DNA from: an uncultured Synergistia bacterium
GTDB taxonomy: Bacteria > Eremiobacterota > SpSt-956 > JAKJGF01
Direction of reading: 5' to 3'
Length of the DNA stretch: 9,144 bases
Assembly (NCBI GenBank): GCA_937888925.1
Contig: CALARM010000128.1
Location: 1-9,144 of the forward strand
The notes under the pieces are model-generated. The model saw only the letters and a program-made list of their open reading frames with translations. It made no database searches and had not been told where the DNA came from. Position numbers and translations under genes: made by a program. Of the stretch, positions 1 to 5,001 are shown piece by piece. How positions within the stretch are numbered: position 1 is the stretch's first letter; each line of letters starts with the position of its first letter.

Positions 1-456
1 GTAAGAAAAGGGGACGGTATCAGGATAAGAGGCGGCACGGCAGGCACCTATTACATAGGACTTCAGTCTTCAATGCCTGCCATACCGGGATTACCTGTTC
101 CGATAAAAGCTCTCTGTGTGGCGCCATGCGGTATGGAAGAAGGAACCAGTCTGGATGTGCCGGGCCAGGATTTCGGCCTCGCAGTGGGAGAAAATGTGGA
201 ATTTCGTTTCCTTGCATCTTCCGTGAGAAAAGAAGATATAATAGGAGATATGGTTGAAGACTGGGAAGATAAGGATATTCAGGAAGTGAGTAATATTAAT
301 GTAGAACTCGAAGGAGAAGGTAAGGAAGGTAAACTTATACCTGTAAAACTCCAGTCTCATGTAACGGAAGTAGGAACACTGGAACTGTGGTTTGTGGAAA
401 GAGACGGCAAGGAAAGCTGGAAGCTGGAGTTTGACGTAAGGGGAGAAAAGGAGTGA
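1..456 (+). CDS. Hsp70-family (DnaK paralogue) protein, C-terminal end, 5' partial
   Basis: The frame is open from the first base, so the ATG at 73 is internal and 151 codons of the C-terminus are visible. I recognise the tail of the bacterial Hsp70 paralogues that carry an extra C-terminal module (DUF3731-type), not canonical DnaK. Conserved stretches are RIRGGTAGTYYIGL, MPAIPG, IKALCVAPCGMEEGT, the acidic segment after SSVRKEDIIGDMVEDW, and the ending VTEVGTLELWFVERDGK. The family is Hsp70-like and assumed to act as an ATP-dependent cytoplasmic chaperone. The ATPase domain lies outside the window, so nucleotide-binding residues cannot be checked. The stop codon (454-456) lies within the first unit of a 7-bp tandem repeat. 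The next gene is 105 bp downstream on the same strand. The family call rests on recalled family resemblance. Confidence 0.8.
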   Translation, partial: VRKGDGIRIRGGTAGTYYIGLQSSMPAIPGLPVPIKALCVAPCGMEEGTSLDVPGQDFGLAVGENVEFRFLASSVRKEDIIGDMVEDWEDKDIQEVSNINVELEGEGKEGKLIPVKLQSHVTEVGTLELWFVERDGKESWKLEFDVRGEKE

Positions 457-520
457 AGAGTGAAGAGTGAAGAGTGAAGAGTGAAGAGTGAAGAGTGAAA
501 AGTGAAAAGTGAAAAGTGAA
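451..520. repeat. Heptanucleotide tandem repeat, 10 copies
   Basis: There are seven exact copies of GAGTGAA (451-499) followed by three exact copies of AAGTGAA (500-520). The first unit supplies the last sense codon and the TGA stop of the Hsp70-family gene. Because 7 is not a multiple of 3, every forward frame meets a TGA once per 21 bp, so the array is a universal stop in the + direction. The reverse strand is open and gives spurious Leu/Phe/Ser/His-rich frames. Two degenerate heptamer-like units, CATTACG (527-533) and CGTCACG (534-540), follow directly. The same heptamer family recurs in inverted orientation at 2081-2108. Confidence 0.95.
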
Positions 521-561
521 ACTGCCCATTACGCGTCACGTTCAGAAAGAATATTATAGTT

Positions 562-1995
562 ATGCAGGAATTCGAGTGGAACGGTATCTGGTGGCTGCCA
601 GGTCATAAAGATAAACATATTGCAGGGGCTCTGAAATTCAATCCTGTTGAAGGGGCAATACTAGAGCTTACAGGGTCTTTTTATAATTCGCCCGGAAGGA
701 AAGATAATAATTTTCACGATGAAGATATAATCCAGGGAGAAGTTTTCGGGAAAACAGTAACGTTATATAAATGTCATGAATGTATGTTTAATATAAATTC
801 GCCTGGTTTTACATCTTCGACCTATTCCCTAGAATATATTATCACAAATGTCCATTTTGATAAAAAAGAAGATATACTGTTCAGGACAATAACAGTAAGA
901 ACCAGTTATCTGGAGGAATGGATAAATCTTATAGGATTCAGATCTGCCGTAATAGACAGAGAGATAAAAGGCCAGAGATTCAGGGCTCTGGACGTAACCT
1001 ATATGCATCCCCCGTCAGAACCGGTTTATAAAACGGAAAAATTCAATATAACTATAAAATTCAACCTTCTGGCTCCGTGCCAGTTGACCAAAAAAGTCAC
1101 CCTTGAGCAGAGTAACAGTTTAAAACTGGATTTTCACGAAGTACTTACCGTAGAAAAAATCAAAGAATTTATCTCTTATATACAGAATTTTCTGAGCCTT
1201 GCCACAGGGGCAATCATATATCCTGTCAGTATAACAGGTAATAAAGAAGAAATAAACAGCTTCGATAAAGTGGAAATAATCTATCCTGTACCACTGAAAA
1301 AATTCGATACTGGAAAACAGCTTTTATATAATAACATGCTTTTTTCCTTTCATGATGTGTCAGATGATTTCGGCACTTATTTATGTAACTGGATATATAA
1401 AATGTCAGATAAAATAAAACCTTCTTATGAACTATATTTTGCAGTAAGACAGTTACCTATGTATCAGAATTTTCAGTTTCTGAGTCTCATGCAGGCTATT
1501 GAAGCATATCACAGGAAAACTAAAGATTATGAAGTTATTCCCAGGCAGAAATTAAAAAAGATCATAAAATTTTTCATAAAAAATATGTCTGACGAAGAAA
1601 TTCAGGAGAAATTCGATATAAATCCTGAAGAATTAAAGCAGAAATTCAGAGATAACCTCAATCTTTCATATCAGCCAACACTGAGAGACAGACTGCAGGG
1701 ACTCTGGCATGATTACAAACCTGTTCTGGAACTTGTATTTTCCCCGGAAGAATATGAAATTTTTATCAAAAAAATAAAAAATACAAGAGATTATTACACT
1801 CATTATCTGGAGACCAGAAAAGAAATCATTGAGCAGAAAGATCTCAATCTATTTATATACTTACTCCTCTTCATACTGGAGGTATGTTTTCTTTACGAAA
1901 CAGGACTGAGTGAAGAAAAAATCAGGAAAATTATCGAAAGAAATAAGAATTTTAAACAGATAAAAGTATTATTCAAAACAGCTCAAACAGATTAA
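562..1995 (+). CDS. apeA: ApeA-type antiphage protein with HEPN ribonuclease domain
   Basis: This 477-residue protein has the two-part layout of ApeA, a single-gene antiphage defence family with a HEPN RNase domain. The N-terminal half (about 1-290) carries the ApeA-domain signature: the aromatic GIWWLP at 8-13, then AGALKFNP and ILELTGSF at 21-40. The C-terminal half (about 295-465) is all-helical. It has FLSLMQAIEAYHR (306-318), TLRDRLQGL (373-381) and the HEPN catalytic motif R409-D-Y-Y-T-H414 (R-x4-H), with Asp where Asn is common after the Arg. In this family activation by infection is thought to release RNA cleavage and stop growth. The start at 562 is the only usable one, because TGA codons in the heptamer array close the frame upstream. 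The Shine-Dalgarno is weak (AGAAAGAA, 544-551) and no clear promoter is visible, so read-through from the Hsp70 gene is possible. No partner toxin, antitoxin or sensor gene is adjacent. The family call is confident; activity is inferred. Confidence 0.8.
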   Translation: MQEFEWNGIWWLPGHKDKHIAGALKFNPVEGAILELTGSFYNSPGRKDNNFHDEDIIQGEVFGKTVTLYKCHECMFNINSPGFTSSTYSLEYIITNVHFDKKEDILFRTITVRTSYLEEWINLIGFRSAVIDREIKGQRFRALDVTYMHPPSEPVYKTEKFNITIKFNLLAPCQLTKKVTLEQSNSLKLDFHEVLTVEKIKEFISYIQNFLSLATGAIIYPVSITGNKEEINSFDKVEIIYPVPLKKFDTGKQLLYNNMLFSFHDVSDDFGTYLCNWIYKMSDKIKPSYELYFAVRQLPMYQNFQFLSLMQAIEAYHRKTKDYEVIPRQKLKKIIKFFIKNMSDEEIQEKFDINPEELKQKFRDNLNLSYQPTLRDRLQGLWHDYKPVLELVFSPEEYEIFIKKIKNTRDYYTHYLETRKEIIEQKDLNLFIYLLLFILEVCFLYETGLSEEKIRKIIERNKNFKQIKVLFKTAQTD

Positions 1996-2002
1996 ACGGG
2001 GA

Positions 2003-2035
2003 TTACACAGATCAGTCTCAGCGCTCTCTGTGTAA
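2003..2035. terminator. 9-bp hairpin after apeA, possible terminator or repeat remnant
   Basis: TTACACAGA (2003-2011) and TCTGTGTAA (2027-2035) form a perfect 9-bp stem with a 15-nt loop, starting 8 nt after the apeA stop. No T-tract follows on either strand, so this is not a textbook intrinsic terminator. It lies between two convergent genes, where a bidirectional transcription block would be expected. It could instead be part of the dispersed repeat material in this interval, which also contains the inverted heptamer array and an 8-bp palindrome AACCGGTT (2043-2050). Confidence 0.4.
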
Positions 2036-2080
2036 CAACCATAACCGGTTCGATCACAACGAAGAATGAGAACTTATCTT

Positions 2081-2108
2081 CCCTTCACACTTCACTCTTC
2101 ACCCTTCA
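2081..2108. repeat. Inverted heptamer array, 4 copies
   Basis: There are four consecutive 7-bp units of the form C-N-C-T-T-C-A: CCCTTCA, CACTTCA, CTCTTCA, CCCTTCA. On the minus strand they read TGAAG-N-G, a rotation of the GAGTGAA unit at 451-499. This is the same repeat family in opposite orientation and more diverged. A 7-bp inverted repeat, ATGAGAA (2066-2072) and TTCTCAT (2112-2118), brackets it. Confidence 0.85.
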
Positions 2109-2141
2109 CGATTCTCATATAAATCCCTTTAATCCGTGTTT

Positions 2142-3200
2142 CTACCTGGTTCTTACGACACGAAAACCGATCATGCCGTTACACATATTCGGACCATGAA
2201 AAAAGCGATCGGCACCCCGTAAATCTAAAGGATCACTGTGAATCCAACTGCCGCCTCTTACAATACGGCTTGAACCTGAAGCGGGGCCTGCAGGGTTCTT
2301 CTGATCTTCACCACTATAATTTCCAAACCAGTCATTACACCACTCGGATATATTACCGCTCATATCACATAATCCCCAGGGATGACCTTTACCATAACCT
2401 GCATAAGCAGGTTCATTCGTGTTATAACAGCATTTCGAATCATCTATTATATTTCCCCAGTAATAATTGGCCGTATTATAAGCACGATATGCATATTCCC
2501 ACTCGGCTTCCGTAGGAAGGCGAAAACCTTTTTTCGTTATATCTAAATTCAGTGAACTATCATAACAGACCTGCGAAGGCCCCAGTTCCGGAGTCCTTTC
2601 CGTAAGCCAGTTACAATAGGCTACCGCGTCCTTCCATGTTACAGTTTCCACAGGTTGATTGTCACTGCCAAACAATCCCATATGAAAGGGTTTATAGAGA
2701 CGATATAATTTGTTGGTCAATTCATATCTGGAAACGTAAAAATCATAAGATATTTCCACTTTATGCCGCGGCTTTTCCCAGTTTTCTCCAATTCCATTAC
2801 AGTAGCCCATATAAAATGTTCCGGCCGGTATCAGTACCATATCTCCCGATGAATCGGTAACCAGAAAATTATTATCAGAATAATCTGTCCCGTTTCCGTT
2901 CGTCACCCCTATCTTTCCTGTAGATACGCCGGCAGGAACAGTAATTACTATCTCTGTGTCGCTCGAAGAGTTGTAAGAGACACTTGTTCCGTTAAATGTT
3001 ACTCCGATTACACCGGATGAATTAAAATTAATGCCTTTTATTGTAACAGATGTCCCTTCCGAACCTTCAACAGGAGAAAAGCCGGTAATATCAGGTAAAA
3101 CCGTCGGAGTTATAGAAGGAACTGTAATGTCGTCTCCCCCGCATCCGGACATTATTATAGAAAAAAGAATAAACAGGAATATATAGATATATTTCTTCAT
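2142..3200 (-). CDS. Lipoprotein with IPT/TIG domain and SUMF1/FGE-like domain
   Basis: This 352-residue protein starts with a lipoprotein signal peptide: Lys-Lys, a hydrophobic run at 5-17, and lipobox MSGC with lipidated Cys20. An IPT/TIG immunoglobulin-like domain follows (about 36-115; ITGFSPVEGSEGTSVTIKG). A SUMF1/FGE-sulfatase fold covers about 119-350, with MVLIPAGTFYMG (121-132), FRLPTEAEWEYA (226-237), GLCDMSGNISEWC (276-288), RGGSW (315-319) and the terminal GFRVVR. Formylglycine-generating enzymes use two cysteines soon after the GGSW-type motif, and neither is present here (the segment reads SWIHSDPLDLRGADR). I therefore infer a binding or structural role, not sulfatase activation. 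It should sit on the periplasmic or outer face of an envelope membrane. The start is backed by AAAGGGGAAG shortly upstream. It is convergent with apeA and divergent from the wzt operon, transcribed alone. Confidence 0.85.
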   Translation of the reverse strand: MKKYIYIFLFILFSIIMSGCGGDDITVPSITPTVLPDITGFSPVEGSEGTSVTIKGINFNSSGVIGVTFNGTSVSYNSSSDTEIVITVPAGVSTGKIGVTNGNGTDYSDNNFLVTDSSGDMVLIPAGTFYMGYCNGIGENWEKPRHKVEISYDFYVSRYELTNKLYRLYKPFHMGLFGSDNQPVETVTWKDAVAYCNWLTERTPELGPSQVCYDSSLNLDITKKGFRLPTEAEWEYAYRAYNTANYYWGNIIDDSKCCYNTNEPAYAGYGKGHPWGLCDMSGNISEWCNDWFGNYSGEDQKNPAGPASGSSRIVRGGSWIHSDPLDLRGADRFFHGPNMCNGMIGFRVVRTR

Positions 3201-3246
3201 GGCTTCCCCTTTCTATCAATTCAGTATAATTAATTAAATATATCAT

Positions 3247-3276
3247 ATTATATAGATAATTAAAAGTAAAAAACAA
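3247..3276 (-). promoter_or_regulatory. Candidate promoter for the SUMF1-like lipoprotein gene
   Basis: On the minus strand, TTGTTT (3276-3271) lies 18 nt before TATAAT (3252-3247). This predicts transcription from about 3240 and a leader of roughly 40 nt before the ATG at 3200. The -10 is consensus and the -35 is partial. The region is so AT-rich that chance matches are likely, so confidence is moderate. Confidence 0.45.
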
Positions 3277-3375
3277 GATAAAAAAACCAATTTCAATAAT
3301 GATGGCTGTATAATACCATTTAGCTATCAAGTTATACAGGCTAATCGTCATGGCCCTTTTTATAAAAAACTGTCG

Positions 3376-3404
3376 TTGCAGCAGGTAATCTTTCCTGATA
3401 TAAT
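3376..3404 (+). promoter_or_regulatory. Extended -10 promoter candidate for the polysaccharide operon
   Basis: TTGCAG (3376-3381) is followed 17 nt later by a consensus TATAAT (3399-3404), preceded by TG at 3396-3397 to give the extended -10 TGATATAAT. This is the best promoter-like sequence in the window. It predicts a start of transcription near 3411, which is 280 nt before the Wzt start codon. The wzt, methyltransferase and glycosyltransferase genes follow with little or no gap and are probably transcribed from it. Confidence 0.6.
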
Positions 3405-3410
3405 ACCATT

Positions 3411-3677
3411 ATGAATAATCCTGCCTGTATGGTAAATATAGATCGAGGCACTACAAACCGTGCAGTAAATTATAGATCTATAGAAGAGCTAAAAAGCAAA
3501 GAAAAACCGGAAAGATACATCTTTCATATACCAAAACTGATAGAAAAATCAGAAGTGGCGGATATGCAACTATTCCCTTCTTTTTTTACATACCTGGCAC
3601 CTGTAAAATTACCCATGAAAGACGTCCCTGGAGTGAAGAAGAGCAGTTTAAAACAGTGGAATATGTTAAACATCTGA
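3411..3677 (+). CDS. Unrecognised small ORF in the operon leader, possibly gene debris
   Basis: An 88-codon frame that I do not recognise. It contains a basic/acidic stretch (SIEELKSKEKPERYIFHIPKL) and then a short hydrophobic patch (LFPSFFTYLAPV). No Shine-Dalgarno precedes the ATG at 3411 or the in-frame ATG at 3429, and the predicted transcription start coincides with 3411, so translation would have to be leaderless. A second frame is open from 3476 to 3703 and overlaps the first codons of wzt. Its end reads PWSEEEQFKTVEYVKHLKGL, which looks more protein-like than the end of the 88-codon frame. The two halves would join by a -1 shift near 3626. Possibilities are a frameshifted remnant, a non-coding leader, or a small real gene. 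It does not look like the expected Wzm permease, which is far longer with six membrane helices. Confidence 0.25.
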   Translation: MNNPACMVNIDRGTTNRAVNYRSIEELKSKEKPERYIFHIPKLIEKSEVADMQLFPSFFTYLAPVKLPMKDVPGVKKSSLKQWNMLNI

Positions 3678-3690
3678 AGGGACTGAGAAA

Positions 3691-5001
3691 ATGTCAGGGA
3701 TAGTACGTAACAGGACCGATAGCATCAAAGAACAAATAGCAATAAAAATAGCAAATCTCTCAAAAATCTACAGACTCTATAACAATCCTTTAGACAGGCT
3801 CAAAGAAGCCCTCCATCCTTTTAAGAAAAAATATCACAGGGAGTTTTACGCTCTCAGGGATATAAATCTTGAAGTAAAAAAGGGGGCGACTGTCGGGATA
3901 ATAGGGAAAAACGGTTCAGGGAAATCAACTCTTCTTAAGATAATAACAGGTATATTGACGCCCAGTGCGGGAGATGTTAAAATCAGCGGAAATATATCAG
4001 CCCTTCTGGAACTTGGTTCCGGATTTAATCCCGAACTGACCGGTATTGAGAATATATATTTTAACAGTACTATTATGGGTTACAGAAAAGAGGAGATAGA
4101 CAGGAAGCTTGAAGCAATAATTTCTTTTGCAGATATAGGCGATTTCATCAATCAACCGGTAAAAACCTACTCAAGCGGGATGTATGTAAGACTTGCTTTT
4201 GCCGTAGCCATTAACGTAGATCCTGAGATACTTATAGTAGATGAAGCTCTGGCCGTAGGAGATGCAGCATTTCAGGTTAAATGTATAAATAGAATAAGGA
4301 GATTTAAAGAAACTGGTAAAACACTTATCTTTGTGTCTCATGATCCGGGAGCAGTTAAAACCCTCTGTAATCACGCCTATTTACTTGACAGAGGACAGAT
4401 AATAGATGAAGGCTTACCGGATAAGGTCTTTGATTGTTATAATGCTCTTCTCGGTCTGAAGGATATCAGAGAAGAAAATGAATATAAAAATAATTCTTCT
4501 AAAAAAGAAAAACTGAGAAAGAGAGCAGGGAACAACAGACTGGTAATAAAAGAAATCTCCATGAATAACGAAAAGAATACTGATACCGATACTTTTATTT
4601 CAGGTGAAAAAGTAAAAATAAAAATGCAAATCCTTGCAAATGAAGATATTGAAAATCCTACCTTCGGTATTTTAATAAGAGACAGACTCGGGAATGATAT
4701 ATACGGTACCAATACGTTTATTATGGGTATAAATACGGGAAACTTCAAAAAAGATAAAACTTATGACGTAATATATTTTCTGCCTTTAAATCTGGGGGTT
4801 AATATATACAATCTCACTGTAGCCGCCCACACGGATGAAGCTCATATAAATGAATGTTATGACTGGATAAATCAGGCTGTTGTATTCAAGGTCATTCCTT
4901 CTCATGATTTCAAATTTACCGGTTATTGCCGCATAGTACCGGCATTTGAAATTAAAGAATGTAAACAAATTTTTTCCCATAGACATGGAGGAGAAATATA
5001 A
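3691..5001 (+). CDS. wzt: Wzt-type polysaccharide ABC exporter ATPase with C-terminal glycan-binding domain
   Basis: This 436-residue protein is the nucleotide-binding subunit of an ABC exporter for O-antigen-like or other surface polysaccharides, acting at the cytoplasmic face of the inner membrane. Walker A is GKNGSGKST (72-80), the signature is YSSGM (160-164), Walker B is LIVDE (181-185) followed by ALAVGD, and the switch is SHD (216-218). A charged linker (about 250-285) leads to a beta-rich domain (about 286-430) placed like Wzt_C. In characterised Wzt proteins that domain binds the modified non-reducing end of the glycan, so only finished chains are exported. The start at 3691 has AAGGGA a suitable distance upstream. 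The stop TAA overlaps the next ATG by one base, which suggests translational coupling. The usual partner permease Wzm is not adjacent upstream. Whether the C-terminal domain binds the methylated end made by the next gene is inference. Confidence 0.93.
   Translation: MSGIVRNRTDSIKEQIAIKIANLSKIYRLYNNPLDRLKEALHPFKKKYHREFYALRDINLEVKKGATVGIIGKNGSGKSTLLKIITGILTPSAGDVKISGNISALLELGSGFNPELTGIENIYFNSTIMGYRKEEIDRKLEAIISFADIGDFINQPVKTYSSGMYVRLAFAVAINVDPEILIVDEALAVGDAAFQVKCINRIRRFKETGKTLIFVSHDPGAVKTLCNHAYLLDRGQIIDEGLPDKVFDCYNALLGLKDIREENEYKNNSSKKEKLRKRAGNNRLVIKEISMNNEKNTDTDTFISGEKVKIKMQILANEDIENPTFGILIRDRLGNDIYGTNTFIMGINTGNFKKDKTYDVIYFLPLNLGVNIYNLTVAAHTDEAHINECYDWINQAVVFKVIPSHDFKFTGYCRIVPAFEIKECKQIFSHRHGGEI
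4987..4993 (+). promoter_or_regulatory. Strong ribosome binding site inside the wzt 3' end
   Basis: GGAGGAG lies 7 nt before the ATG at 5001 and within the last codons of wzt. It fixes the start of the methyltransferase gene at the TAATG overlap. It is the strongest Shine-Dalgarno sequence in the window, suggesting the methyltransferase is made efficiently relative to its neighbours. Confidence 0.85.

Larger units (their letters stand above)
3201..3410. other. Divergent AT-rich intergenic region with two promoter candidates
   Basis: This region separates the SUMF1-like lipoprotein gene (minus) from the polysaccharide operon (plus). Each direction has one good sigma-70-like promoter candidate, listed separately. 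It also holds a 12-bp exact direct repeat, TATAATACCATT, at 3309-3320 and 3399-3410, and the palindrome TTTTTATAAAAA near 3356-3367. No reading frame worth calling is present. I see no ops/JUMPstart element of the kind that precedes many enterobacterial O-antigen operons. Confidence 0.6.

Noticed and set aside
73..75. ATG at 73 as the start of a short gene
   Set aside because: The frame is open back to base 1 and the residues before 73 (RIRGGTAGTYYIGL) belong to the same Hsp70-family tail.
451..520. CRISPR-like array
   Set aside because: The units are 7 bp, directly adjacent and have no spacers.
335..539. Minus-strand frames rich in LFTLHSS
   Set aside because: They are the reverse translation of the 7-bp tandem array and have no start context or family resemblance.
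2270..2860. Plus-strand frames opposite the SUMF1-like gene
   Set aside because: They are shadows of a well-supported minus-strand gene whose conserved motifs span the interval.
2142..3200. Active formylglycine-generating enzyme paired with a sulfatase
   Set aside because: The catalytic cysteine pair is missing and no sulfatase gene is in the window.
3341..3410. ops/JUMPstart antitermination element before the polysaccharide operon
   Set aside because: No match to the GGCGGTAGCGT core could be found in the leader or spacer.
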